Part shown: positions 24,971 to 32,949 of the stretch, in pieces
Layout: each line of letters opens with the position of its first letter
Numbering within the stretch: the first letter of the stretch is position 1
Assembly: GCA_947502635.1 (NCBI GenBank)
Contig: CANNAN010000003.1
Coordinates: 1-64,000 of the forward strand
DNA from: an uncultured Flavobacteriaceae bacterium
GTDB taxonomy: Bacteria; Bacteroidota; Bacteroidia; Flavobacteriales; Flavobacteriaceae
Length of the DNA: 64,000 bases
Direction of reading: 5' to 3'
Translations under genes and position numbers: made by a program
The notes under the pieces: generated by a model
What the model saw: the letters and a program-made list of their open reading frames with translations, nothing else
Database searches by the model: none
Told to the model about the DNA's origin: nothing

Positions 24971-25612
24971 TTATTTAAATATTCCTTTAATTTTTTCAAT
25001 AAAAGAAAAAGGACTTAAAGAGCTCGAAATATCTGAATCCTTAAGGACTTCTCGAGCTTTAATTTGTACACTCAAATCTCCATTATTCGCTAGTTTTTTT
25101 ATTCGATTAATCCAAGTTTCTGATTCCGAAATTTCATCATCTTCGTCAAGTTCAATTAGATACCAACTTATTACATCTAAAAGCGCAATGTTGAAGTTCT
25201 TATCATTTTCTAACTTAAGGCTAAAAGTCAAAAATTCCATAATTTTGATATAAACCTCTTCCGATTTAGAGTAAATATCTTCTGTTTCGATATCAGTAAG
25301 AACGTCTAAATATTCAGGTTTAATTTTCTTGTTTTTTGCTAGATTAACTACTCTTTGTATTTCCTCAAATAAAAACTCATTAAAATCAGTTGAATATTCA
25401 GAAAAGGCTTCATAGATAATACTCAAACTTGAAAATTCGGTTGGAACTGTATTTATACAATATTGTTTGACTTCATCTAGATTGTCTCTAGAAAATTTGA
25501 CTAATCCCTTTAGGAATTTTCGAGATATCTTTTCATCATTATCTAACCATTCTTCAAGTTCATTTTTTTCGTGATACTTTAATTTCTCAATTATATTCAT
25601 AATAGTCTGCAA
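24971..25612 (-). CDS. Hypothetical protein, island cargo
   Basis: 213 aa from ATG 25612; ATG 25600 (MNIIEKLKYHEKNEL) is an alternative start. Acidic and alpha-helical (e.g. ELEEWLDNDEKISRKFLKGL, SEEVYIKIMEFLTFSLKLEN), without signal peptide or membrane segment, resembling HEAT/ARM-like or immunity-type helical proteins in composition only. I do not recognise the family. It sits inside the island between the serine hydrolase and repeat copy B. Confidence 0.72.
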   Translation of the reverse strand: MQTIMNIIEKLKYHEKNELEEWLDNDEKISRKFLKGLVKFSRDNLDEVKQYCINTVPTEFSSLSIIYEAFSEYSTDFNEFLFEEIQRVVNLAKNKKIKPEYLDVLTDIETEDIYSKSEEVYIKIMEFLTFSLKLENDKNFNIALLDVISWYLIELDEDDEISESETWINRIKKLANNGDLSVQIKAREVLKDSDISSSLSPFSFIEKIKGIFK

Positions 25613-25669
25613 ATGTTTATAAAGTGACGTGGTTTACACAAGTTAAAGATTAGAGTTTACACTAAATTC

Positions 25670-25692
25670 CATACAACGTGTTTCCTTGTATG
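25670..25692. repeat. Small inverted repeat between two island genes
   Basis: CATACAA (25670-25676) pairs with TTGTATG (25686-25692), nine-base loop. About 90 bp further right, TTATACATGGTGTTACC resembles TTATACATTGTTGTAACC after the tandem HTH genes, suggesting related junction sequences. Confidence 0.4.
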
Positions 25693-25848
25693 ATTTCGTT
25701 GCGTGTTTCAGTACTCTAATTTAGCAAATACAAACAGAATAGAAAATCCGAGGGGGGTGTAAATAGGGAAGTATTAGCGATATATTATACATGGTGTTAC
25801 CTATTGGCTTTATTAGTTTTGTTTAATTGCCTATTTATAATTTTCATT

Positions 25849-26949
25849 TCAATTATTTTGATTCAAATATCTAAATAAATCAAACCCAAATTCCGAGACC
25901 AGCTCGCCATTAGTAAAGACCACAATTGCCCACTTCGTATCTTTCTCCATTAAAAACATGGCTGTAAAGCCTTCATTATTTCCTATATGGCCATATAGTG
26001 TTTTGCTATTTAGTTTATATTTACTGAGTCCTAATGTCCATGCCTCCACTCCATCTTTTCCAAAATCTGACTCTTTAGTTATTAAAGTATTATCTGTAAA
26101 TAAAGCATTCAAGGATTTTTCGGTAAGTCCTTTTCTGTCTAACAATGCACATACAAACTTTGAATAATCAAGCGCTTCAGAGTGCACCATTGCGGCTGCG
26201 TTGAATTCAGGAGGAGATTTTTCTTTTCGTTCAAGTTTTAAATCTCCCCTGTAAGGACTTGCCTTTTTTATGAACATTTCTGCGTTTGGCAAATATGATG
26301 TATTTGACATTTTGAGTTGTGAGGCTACTTTATTTTGAAAATATCTTTCAACTCCCTTATAATCCGTATTCAATATAATTTCTATTGTCCTTTCCAAATA
26401 CATATAACCTTCTCCTGAATAACCAAAGGCTGTGCCTGGTTTAAATAACAGGTCTAAATGATTCCAATCACTTCTCCAGTTGGGAAAACCACTAGAATGC
26501 GATAATACCATTCGGGCTGTGATTGTCTTAAAGGCTTCAAAATCATCATCACTTATGCCATGGTATTTATCCTTCCAATATTTATATAATGGTTTGTCTA
26601 TGTCTAAGAGTCCATCATCAACTAATTTCATAGCTGTATAAGCAAACAAGGGCTTTGAGATTGAAGCCCCTTCAAATAGTGTTTCATTGGTTACCAATTT
26701 TTTTTCCTCTACATCTGCATAACCCTTAACCGTATGATAGGCAATTTGACCATTGTTAATTATTGCTAAAGAGAGACCATTGATATTCATTTCTTTCATT
26801 TTAGCATCAATAAATTCATTAAAAGATTTTATTGGCACTTTATGTTTATATATGTTGACGATAGAATTTTTATTAGAATTCGTCTTGCAAGAAGATAGTA
26901 AAATAGATATTAGAATTAATAGGGAAAAATACTTTTTGATAATTGCCAT
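25849..26949 (-). CDS. Serine hydrolase lipoprotein (class C beta-lactamase family)
   Basis: 366 aa. Lipobox signal (LILISILLSSC). SISK (about 94-97) is the SxxK nucleophile motif, YSGEGYMYLE the Tyr-containing second motif (YxN-like), and GHIGNNEGF the third (KTG-like) near the C-terminus. Such estrB/AmpC-like proteins include esterases, D-amino peptidases and some beta-lactamases; activity cannot be decided from sequence. Its promoter appears to lie in repeat copy A (TATCTTTG at 27049-27042). Confidence 0.9.
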   Translation of the reverse strand: MAIIKKYFSLLILISILLSSCKTNSNKNSIVNIYKHKVPIKSFNEFIDAKMKEMNINGLSLAIINNGQIAYHTVKGYADVEEKKLVTNETLFEGASISKPLFAYTAMKLVDDGLLDIDKPLYKYWKDKYHGISDDDFEAFKTITARMVLSHSSGFPNWRSDWNHLDLLFKPGTAFGYSGEGYMYLERTIEIILNTDYKGVERYFQNKVASQLKMSNTSYLPNAEMFIKKASPYRGDLKLERKEKSPPEFNAAAMVHSEALDYSKFVCALLDRKGLTEKSLNALFTDNTLITKESDFGKDGVEAWTLGLSKYKLNSKTLYGHIGNNEGFTAMFLMEKDTKWAIVVFTNGELVSEFGFDLFRYLNQNN

Positions 26950-27650
26950 TATTATGATTTAATATGAAGAATATTACTCAGTAATAACGACGATTCATTT
27001 TTTGATTTGTTACAGTTCTTTTTTCAAGCTTACAGGTAATGCAAAGATAAAATTCCGTTTTAGTGCATTTTATCGGTTGTTACCTAACTATCGGTAGAAG
27101 AACGAAGTTAGTTGAAAATTTCACAAAGTCAACAACCACATTATACAAAAACCACTCAGCTTTTGCTAAGTGGCTTTAACTTTGGTTGCTAAAATTAATT
27201 CTACGTATCAACTTATTAGCTGAGCAGATATTTTTTGCACCACTAAACTACAGCGGCAATGCTGTTGGTTTTAACGCACAGCTCTATATTTATAACTATG
27301 GTATTTGCAGAAATGAGTTCCCTATTGTTAAAATACGCAGTGGGGAAGATGGTAAAAAACCCATCGTACTCTTTTTGGTATAAAAAGATGTGTGCCCGTA
27401 TTGTAGCTCTTACCTGCGTAAATAATACCCATAACCTTTAAGCCTGTTTTGCAATGTGTTTTAACATTGTTTTTTAGCTCAGATTTATCTATAAGTACAA
27501 TTAATGTGGCAATAATACCGTAAAGAGGCAGTATAAAACTGTCTGGCAATACTTCTGTTTTTTCCATAGAATATATTTTAGGTTGGTGAAACTCAATTTT
27601 GGCATGCCTTAGTTGATGGGTATTGAAACAAGTTTAACACCTGGCGCCTT
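26950..27650. other. Gene-free stretch holding island repeat A
   Basis: From the serine hydrolase start to the structured RNA. 27042-27365 is repeat copy A; from 27366 to 27650 only short ORFs occur, none with recognisable homology or a convincing start. A T-rich minus-strand terminator-like hairpin, CCACTTAGC/GCTGAGTGG, lies within the repeat at about 27152-27173. Confidence 0.5.
27042..27365. repeat. Island repeat, copy A (longest)
   Basis: Combines the blocks found in B, C and D. Left part (27042-27150, shared with C) carries a minus-strand promoter TATCTTTG; the middle (27094-27294) is nearly identical to B; the right part (27220-27345) is shared with D. It lies about 90 bp upstream of the serine hydrolase start, and the promoter points to that gene. 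Confidence 0.75.
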
Positions 27651-27663
27651 ATTGTATGGAAAC

Positions 27664-27867
27664 AAAAAAAGGCGTGGAACTCAACTTATCGCATCATAGG
27701 TACTGGTATACCGCACACCGATAAGAGAGCCCACGCCAAAAAGACGTGAGCCTATCTGCTTATCATCTCAGTGCAAAAATTACCAGTTTTATGATGTGAG
27801 ACTCTAAGCGACCGCTTCAAATATTTTCTATACGAAGAATCGCAAATTTACATTTTTAATGTAAAGT
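27664..27867 (-). ncRNA. Probable structured RNA divergent from the tandem HTH genes
   Basis: A minus-strand -7 box TATATTTG (27880-27873) gives a start near 27867; a hairpin with T-run (27671-27737, then seven T) gives the 3' end, for a roughly 200-nt RNA. Helices: GCGA/UCGC plus CUUC/GAAG near the 5' end; UCUCA/UGAGA; a 9-bp hairpin GCUCACGUC/GGCGUGGGC with a U5 loop; CUUAUCG/CGAUAAG inside the terminal hairpin GGCGUGG/CCACGCC; and a possible long-range pair ACUGGUA/UACCAGU. The GGCGUGG strand can pair either way, so two folds compete. No ORF. I recall similar sequence from other flavobacteria but cannot name a family. Confidence 0.55.
27671..27737 (-). terminator. Terminal hairpin of the structured RNA
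   Basis: GGCGTGG (27671-27677) and CCACGCC (27731-27737) close the hairpin, with CTTATCG/CGATAAG inside, and on the minus strand it is followed by TTTTTTT. Confidence 0.6.
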
Positions 27868-27893
27868 TCTTACAAATATAGTAAAATGTTTAC

Positions 27894-27915
27894 TCATTAC
27901 CGAATTCGGTAATGA
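27894..27915. promoter_or_regulatory. 22-bp perfect palindrome (operator) between the RNA and the HTH genes
   Basis: CATTACCGAATTCGGTAATG (27895-27914) is a perfect palindrome, extended one base on each side (27894 T / 27915 A). It lies about 38 bp upstream of the predicted RNA start and 35 bp upstream of the HTH gene, where it would overlap the -33 region of the RNA promoter. Binding by one of the two HTH proteins is a likely autoregulatory arrangement. Confidence 0.65.
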
Positions 27916-27949
27916 ATTTATTGAATAGAAGGTTCAAATTGCGATAAAC

Positions 27950-28222
27950 ATGGCGATTATGAATGAGTACAAGACAAAAAAAATTAAGGAACTGATTGCA
28001 AAAAAGGTTAAAGAAACTAAAGGAGATATTCCTTATAGTAAGATAGCCGAGAAATGTAATACTACTGCTGCCAGAATTAGTGATGTAGCAAATAACAAAA
28101 TTGATTGTCGTTTAAGTACTTTTATTGACGTTGCTACTGGTTTACGTATTCACCCTAAAGAATTGTTTGATATACTGTTTGAGTTTGAAGAGTATTATGC
28201 TGATTTGGATGGAGGTATCTAG
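27950..28222 (+). CDS. Small HTH protein (first of a tandem pair)
   Basis: 90 aa from ATG 27950; ATG 27959 (MNEYKTKK) is an alternative. A lambda-repressor-like HTH is visible in IPYSKIAEKCNTTAARISDV and its helix continues into the motif RIHPKELFDILFEFEEYYAD. Together with the next gene it forms a tandem pair sharing the IHPKELFDF motif. It is a likely DNA-binding regulator of this locus; no phage or toxin gene lies next to it. Confidence 0.8.
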   Translation: MAIMNEYKTKKIKELIAKKVKETKGDIPYSKIAEKCNTTAARISDVANNKIDCRLSTFIDVATGLRIHPKELFDILFEFEEYYADLDGGI

Positions 28223-28251
28223 AGTAAAGACAAGGTGAGAATAGTACGTAA

Positions 28252-28482
28252 TTGAAGAAAAACAACAAGGTATATTATAAAGCATTTGGAGAACATCTAA
28301 AATTATTGCTTAAAAAGTATAATAAAGATGTGATGACTGTAGCATCGATAGGAAAAATAGAACCTAAACAAGTGTACCGCGTGTTAAAGGGAGAACATGG
28401 AGCTTCTATGAAAACCATTTTGGCTTTGGCTGAAGGCTTGGAAATTCACCCCAAAGAATTGTTTGATTTTGATAATGAGTAA
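28252..28482 (+). CDS. Small HTH protein (second of a tandem pair)
   Basis: 76 aa with a TTG start at 28252 (MKKNNKVYYKAFGEHLKLLL), the only good start before the domain. The XRE-type HTH is VMTVASIGKIEPKQVYRVLK and the tail ASMKTILALAEGLEIHPKEL copies the IHPKELFDF motif of the previous protein. It is 29 bp after that gene. Related small XRE proteins are common in Bacteroidetes. Confidence 0.78.
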   Translation: MKKNNKVYYKAFGEHLKLLLKKYNKDVMTVASIGKIEPKQVYRVLKGEHGASMKTILALAEGLEIHPKELFDFDNE

Positions 28483-28501
28483 ATCTTGCTTGCTTTTTTT
28501 G

Positions 28502-28524
28502 GGTACCAGTTGCAAACTGGCACC
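28502..28524. repeat. REP-like hairpin
   Basis: Palindrome GGT-a-CCAGTT-GCA-AACTGG-c-ACC, followed by CAGCAGGGGG. It resembles short palindromes mobilised by REP-associated Y1 transposases in Bacteroidetes (recollection, no transposase is present here). Confidence 0.4.
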
Positions 28525-28538
28525 AGCAGGGGGTAAAT

Positions 28539-28596
28539 AAACATAGACTTTTTAGCAAATCTAAACCGCCCTATGTTTTTATACATTGTTGTAACC
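28539..28596. repeat. Junction-like inverted repeat after the HTH pair
   Basis: AAACATAG (28539-28546) and CTATGTTT (28571-28578) are complementary, followed by TTATACATTGTTGTAACC. The last string resembles TTATACATGGTGTTACC near 25783. The pattern is reminiscent of cassette junctions. Confidence 0.4.
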
Positions 28597-28616
28597 AGTT
28601 ATTTATCCACGTTTCA

Positions 28617-28823
28617 CTATTGCCTCCTATTAAAGTACCGTCTTAAAATATAATTTCTTGAAATACTCAAAATGGTTAGATAGATTGTTATTAAAATATT
28701 TTTACCAGAGTGGTTTTCTATTCCTAATAGCGGGAATATAATATGTAATGAAATTATGGTAATTAAAAAACCAACAGTCACATTAGCTAAGCTTTCAATG
28801 AATGATTGCTTTTTAGTTTGCAT
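28617..28823 (-). CDS. DUF7220-type small membrane protein
   Basis: 68 aa with two hydrophobic segments (ANVTVGFLITIISLHIIFPL and NILITIYLTILSISRNYIL) and a basic tail ending RRYFNRRQ. This matches DUF7220-type proteins, often found with phages and mobile elements; function unknown. It overlaps the phosphoesterase gene by 11 bp, so it is translated downstream of it. Confidence 0.75.
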   Translation of the reverse strand: MQTKKQSFIESLANVTVGFLITIISLHIIFPLLGIENHSGKNILITIYLTILSISRNYILRRYFNRRQ

Positions 28824-29535
28824 TATTTAGAAATTTAACTTTTGAGGAAAGTTTAGTTTTTTCAATTTGAATAATTCTGTAACCAGAGATAGTTGTATCT
28901 ATTTTTATTTTATCAATACTTTTTTTAATTTGAAAAGCAACCGCAGGTGTAATAAATTGTGTAATGTTTTTATAGACTAAAGTACTTTCCATATGATAAT
29001 GACCGCAATAAATGGTAATTTCATTTGTTACTTTTGTTAGTATTTTGGTGAGGGCTTTTCTGTTTTTCAACTTTCCGATTTCATCTACTTTTAAATTAAG
29101 TCCAATTATTGGATGATGAATAAAAATGATAGTTGGTTTAGACGATATAAGTTCTTTTTCAAGCCAGATGAGTTGTTTAATATCAATAGTTCCTGAGGAA
29201 GAGTCTAAAAAAATAAATTTGAAGTGATTTTCGAGAACACTCCGATATATTTTTTTTGAATCATAATTTGCTCCCCAATTATAACGTTTAACAATTTCTG
29301 TAAAGTTATCGTGATTACCTAAGGTGATTGAAAAATTTAACTTTTTAAGTTGCTCAAAAAAATATGTAATACCTTTGTTTTTCCCAATATCACCTGTACA
29401 CACAATATCATTAATATTATTCTTTTTAATATTGTTCAGAATACTATCAAATCGTTCTCTTGCAGATGTGTGGTCATCAAAAGGAAACTGCTCATCCAGA
29501 TGTAAATCCGTAATATGTGCTATTTTTTCAATCAT
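28813..29535 (-). CDS. Metallophosphoesterase (CpdA-like)
   Basis: 240 aa. Calcineurin-like phosphoesterase motifs: HITDLHLDE, CTGDIGKNKG, LGNHDNF, FIHHPI and CGHYHMES, in order, providing the two-metal site. Relatives hydrolyse cyclic nucleotides or other phosphodiesters (3',5'-cAMP phosphodiesterase CpdA is the best-known relative). It is not secreted. The DUF7220 gene overlaps its end. Confidence 0.9.
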   Translation of the reverse strand: MIEKIAHITDLHLDEQFPFDDHTSARERFDSILNNIKKNNINDIVCTGDIGKNKGITYFFEQLKKLNFSITLGNHDNFTEIVKRYNWGANYDSKKIYRSVLENHFKFIFLDSSSGTIDIKQLIWLEKELISSKPTIIFIHHPIIGLNLKVDEIGKLKNRKALTKILTKVTNEITIYCGHYHMESTLVYKNITQFITPAVAFQIKKSIDKIKIDTTISGYRIIQIEKTKLSSKVKFLNNAN

Positions 29536-29604
29536 TTACCTTTAGTTTTCTTAAACCAAAAGTAGAGTAGTTTTTCAATGTTGATTTATAAAATCTTGCT
29601 GATT

Positions 29605-30456
29605 TTATAAAGTTCTCCTGAATTGAGTTGGTGATAACCCAATATGCTTTTTAAATATGTTAGAGAAATAGGACGTACTGTCAAAACCACATTTAAAGGC
29701 AATTTCAAAAATAGTACTATTTGAATATTGAAGTTCGTTTTTTGCTTTTTCTAAACGAATATTTTTTAAATATTCAAGAGGCGTATTTCCATTAATTTCT
29801 CTGAAAATTCTGTGTAAATAATATTTACTAATTCCAATATCTCTACTAATTATATCAAGTGAGATTTTTTCTTTAAAATTATCATTCAAATATTCTTTAG
29901 CTTCTGTTATTGATTTATATAACTCTCTTTTTGTGTCGTGTTTGACTATGTTTAAATTTATAAAGTTATTATCAATTGAAACTTGCTCTTGAACAATTAG
30001 TTCTGAAATTATAATAAATAAATCATTTATTTGTTGTTTGAAACCAGTTTGGTTGTTCTCATATAAATAAACTATCTCATTAAGTAAGTTGTTTATTTTT
30101 TGGTTTGAATTTCTTTGAATAATTTCAAGAAATTTAATTGAAGAATTACTGCTTGAGTAAAAATGAGATATTTCATTAATCAATTTAGAAGATAAGAATA
30201 ATGATAAGCCTTTTGTTCCTTTTTTTACTTCAGTAGTAATTTGACTATCATTATTTAAAATTAAGTATTGACCTTTTGAAACTTCAATATCTTGATTATT
30301 ATAGTTATAATGTTTTAGACCATCAATAACATACTTTATTGTATAAGTAGATTGATATGATATTGAAATGTCATCGTAATGATTAGAGTACAATATCTTA
30401 TTTTCCAATTGATTAGAGAAAGTTGGGGGTGAAGTTATTTTTTCAAGTTTAATCAT
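29605..30456 (-). CDS. AraC-family transcriptional regulator
   Basis: 283 aa. The N-terminal part (about 20-150) is a cupin-like sensor region (YKHYNYNNQDIEVSKGQYLI-like), and the C-terminal part a pair of HTH motifs: KISLDIISRDIGISKYYLHR and SNSTIFEIAFKCGFDSTSYF followed by SNIFKKHIGLSPTQFRRTL. Typical AraC/XylS HTH_18 layout. Ligand and targets are unknown; the phosphoesterase gene follows on the same strand 69 bp downstream. Confidence 0.93.
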   Translation of the reverse strand: MIKLEKITSPPTFSNQLENKILYSNHYDDISISYQSTYTIKYVIDGLKHYNYNNQDIEVSKGQYLILNNDSQITTEVKKGTKGLSLFLSSKLINEISHFYSSSNSSIKFLEIIQRNSNQKINNLLNEIVYLYENNQTGFKQQINDLFIIISELIVQEQVSIDNNFINLNIVKHDTKRELYKSITEAKEYLNDNFKEKISLDIISRDIGISKYYLHRIFREINGNTPLEYLKNIRLEKAKNELQYSNSTIFEIAFKCGFDSTSYFSNIFKKHIGLSPTQFRRTL

Positions 30457-30711
30457 ATGAAAAAAGATGTTATTTCGGAGTCGTTAAATTGGTTATAACA
30501 ATAGTATAAAGAACATATGTTCTTTATACACCCAAATATAGGATATATAACATTATGTGATATACATCTTTTATATATTCTTAAATATCTAGAAGGGGCT
30601 TTATTATATAAAACTGATTTAACAGCAGTGTGCAATAAGTTATTAAACAGGTCTTTACAATTTCAAAATTTTGATTAATTATAACGAATGTTCTTTAATT
30701 TTATAAAAACA

Positions 30712-30741
30712 AAAACCACCTTGCTTTCACAAAGTGGTTTT
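30712..30741 (-). terminator. Terminator of htpG
   Basis: AAAACCAC (30712-30719) pairs with GTGGTTTT (30734-30741); on the minus strand the stem runs into a T-rich tail. Confidence 0.65.
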
Positions 30742-30774
30742 CATATCTATATTAATATTTAAGATAGCATCGTG

Positions 30775-30812
30775 AGATTGCCACGTCGCTTAAAAAAGCT
30801 CCTCGCAATGAC
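30775..30812. repeat. Dispersed repeat of the ATTGCCACGTCGCT...CTCCTCGCAAT type
   Basis: ATTGC (30777-30781) and GCAAT (30805-30809) close a stem with GCTT/AAGC inside. The same string, with GAGATTGCC and CTCCTCGCAATGAC ends, occurs as a dispersed repeat in many Bacteroidetes genomes (recollection). No transposase is nearby. Confidence 0.5.
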
Positions 30813-30856
30813 AGTATGGTAACATAGCCCAAACTGGTAGTTGAGCCTAGTCAAAA

Positions 30857-32767
30857 CTACTTAATCATCTCATAACTACGCTTAATGAAGTTTGTTAACT
30901 CTTCGCCTTTTAATAGACCTTGAGATAAACGTGCCAAGTCTAAACTTTGGGTTATTAAACGTTCTTGTTTCTTTTTGGTTTTAGTATCAAGAATTTCACC
31001 AACCAATTCAGAATTTGTATTAACGATTAAGTTGTACATTTCTGGCATATTACCCATACCAAACATACCGCCACCACCTGTAGCCTGCATTTCTTTCATA
31101 CGACGCATAAATTCTGGTTGCGTAATAATAAAAGGAGATGCATCACTATCCATTGCTTCTAGTTGTACTGTGAATTTTTCAGAAGGAATCACTTCTTTTA
31201 ATAAATCGTCTAGTGCTTTTTTCTGATCTTCATCTAATTTAGAAATAGTGGTTTCGTCTTTCTTAATTAAATTGTCAACATGGTCCCCATCAACACGTGC
31301 AAATGTTATATTTTCTTTAGTAGATTCTAGTTTTTGTATTAAATGCGATATAATAGGAGAATCTAATAATAATACTTCATAACCTTTAGCTTTGGCAGAT
31401 TCAATATAACTATGTTGCGCATCTTTATCTGAAGCATAAAGAATTACTAACTTACCATCTTTATCTGTTTGGCTTGCTTTAATTTTATTGAATAACTCAT
31501 CATATGTATAATAGGTACCATCAACAGTTGGGTATAATGCAAAAGCATCTGATTTTTCAAAGAATTTTTCTTCAGAAAGCATCCCGTATTCAATAACGAT
31601 TTTAATATCGTTCCATTTCGCTTCAAAATCTTCACGATTGTTATTAAACAGCGACTTTAATTTATCGGCTACTTTTCTGGTAATATAAGATGAAATCTTT
31701 TTTACAGCACCGTCTGCTTGTAAATAAGAACGTGATACATTTAATGGAATATCTGGCGAATCAATAACCCCGCGAAGCATTGTTAAGAATTCTGGAACAA
31801 TACCTTCAACATTATCGGTTACAAAAACTTGGTTTTGGTACAGTTGAATTTTATCCTTCTGAATTTGCATGTCGTTAGACATTTTAGGGAAGTATAAAAT
31901 CCCCGTTAAATTAAACGGATAATCTACATTTAAATGAATGTTAAATAAAGGCTCTTCAAATTGCATTGGATACAATTCACGGTAAAAGCTTTTATAATCC
32001 TGATCTTCTAAATCTGCAGGTTGTTTGGTCCACGCAGGATTCGGATTGTTAATTATTTTATCAACAGTAATTTGTTTGTGAGGCTCGGTTGTTTCTTTAC
32101 CGTCTTTGTCTTTTGTAGTTTTAGGCGTAAAGTCTGGATCGTTTATTTCTTTAGTTCCAAATTTAATTGGAATTGGCATAAACTTATTATACTTTTCTAG
32201 TAACCCATTAATACGTCCTTCTTCTAAAAACTCTGTAGAATCTTCAGCAATATGTAAAATGATTTCTGTACCTCTTTCTGTTTTATCTGAAGCTTCTAAT
32301 GTGAATTCTGGACTGCCATCACACATCCAATGTGCAGCTGGTTCGTCTTTATAAGATTTTGTAATAATCTCTACTTTTTCAGCCACCATAAAGGCAGAAT
32401 AAAAACCAAGACCAAAATGCCCTATAATTCCAGAATCTTTAGCAGAATCTTTGTATTTATCTAAAAACTCTTCAGCTCCAGAAAAGGCTACTTGGTTGAT
32501 GTATTTCTCAACTTCATCAGCACTCATACCTAAACCTTGATCTATAATATGAAGTTTTTTACCGTCTTTGTCAATCTTGATTTCAATTTGCGGATTACCA
32601 TATTCAACTTTGGCATCACCAACATTTGTTAAATGCTTTAGTTTTAAAGTCGCATCTGTTGCATTACTAATTAACTCACGTAAAAATATTTCGTGATCAC
32701 TGTATAAGAATTTTTTAATGAGGGGAAAGATATTCTCCACCGAAACATTAATATTTCCTTTTGTCAT
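30857..32767 (-). CDS. htpG: Molecular chaperone HtpG (Hsp90)
   Basis: 636 aa. The N-terminal ATPase (GHKL) motifs are DLRELISNATDATLK-like FLRELISNATDATLKLKHL, DQGLGMSADEVEKYINQVAF, GHFGLGFYSAFMV and GTEIILHIAED; then the middle domain (YFPKMSNDMQIQKDKIQLY, LNVSRSYLQADGAVKKISSY) and a C-terminal dimerisation domain. ATP-driven cytosolic chaperone for client proteins. The N-terminal ATP-lid is complete and no frameshift is present. Confidence 0.97.
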   Translation of the reverse strand: MTKGNINVSVENIFPLIKKFLYSDHEIFLRELISNATDATLKLKHLTNVGDAKVEYGNPQIEIKIDKDGKKLHIIDQGLGMSADEVEKYINQVAFSGAEEFLDKYKDSAKDSGIIGHFGLGFYSAFMVAEKVEIITKSYKDEPAAHWMCDGSPEFTLEASDKTERGTEIILHIAEDSTEFLEEGRINGLLEKYNKFMPIPIKFGTKEINDPDFTPKTTKDKDGKETTEPHKQITVDKIINNPNPAWTKQPADLEDQDYKSFYRELYPMQFEEPLFNIHLNVDYPFNLTGILYFPKMSNDMQIQKDKIQLYQNQVFVTDNVEGIVPEFLTMLRGVIDSPDIPLNVSRSYLQADGAVKKISSYITRKVADKLKSLFNNNREDFEAKWNDIKIVIEYGMLSEEKFFEKSDAFALYPTVDGTYYTYDELFNKIKASQTDKDGKLVILYASDKDAQHSYIESAKAKGYEVLLLDSPIISHLIQKLESTKENITFARVDGDHVDNLIKKDETTISKLDEDQKKALDDLLKEVIPSEKFTVQLEAMDSDASPFIITQPEFMRRMKEMQATGGGGMFGMGNMPEMYNLIVNTNSELVGEILDTKTKKKQERLITQSLDLARLSQGLLKGEELTNFIKRSYEMIK

Positions 32768-32949
32768 AATATATAAGTTTAAATTGTATGAATTATTATG
32801 TTTTTGTTTAAGTCAAAAAAAGTACCAAGAGTAAAAATGTGACAAACTGACACTACTATTTGTAAGATTGTCTTCTAGAATTTGGGTTTTAATAATTGGA
32901 ATTTAATGGCACTTGTTGTACTTTGTATTACCTAAAGAAAAAATGTGTT

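Larger units (their letters stand above)
30457..30856. other. Gene-free region between AraC and htpG
   Basis: Contains the htpG terminator (30712-30741) and a dispersed repeat (30775-30812). Between them and AraC the sequence is AT-rich; a 60-codon ORF on the minus strand (30453-30635) has no recognisable features. Confidence 0.5.

Noticed and set aside
24855-25253. 132-codon plus-strand ORF over the unknown island gene
   Set aside because: It is the antisense of a better ORF (24971-25612) with more normal composition and starts within repeat B.
27186-27383. Short ORF across repeat A on the plus strand
   Set aside because: The reading frame recurs only partly in copy D and ends at different points; it looks like repeat sequence that happens to be open rather than a gene.
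27328-27567. 79-codon minus-strand ORF near repeat A
   Set aside because: It runs into the repeat sequence at its 3' end and matches no known family, so it may be a fragment at most.
30453-30635. 60-codon ORF on the minus strand upstream of AraC
   Set aside because: No recognisable domain, Cys- and Tyr-rich composition, and it overlaps the AraC start.
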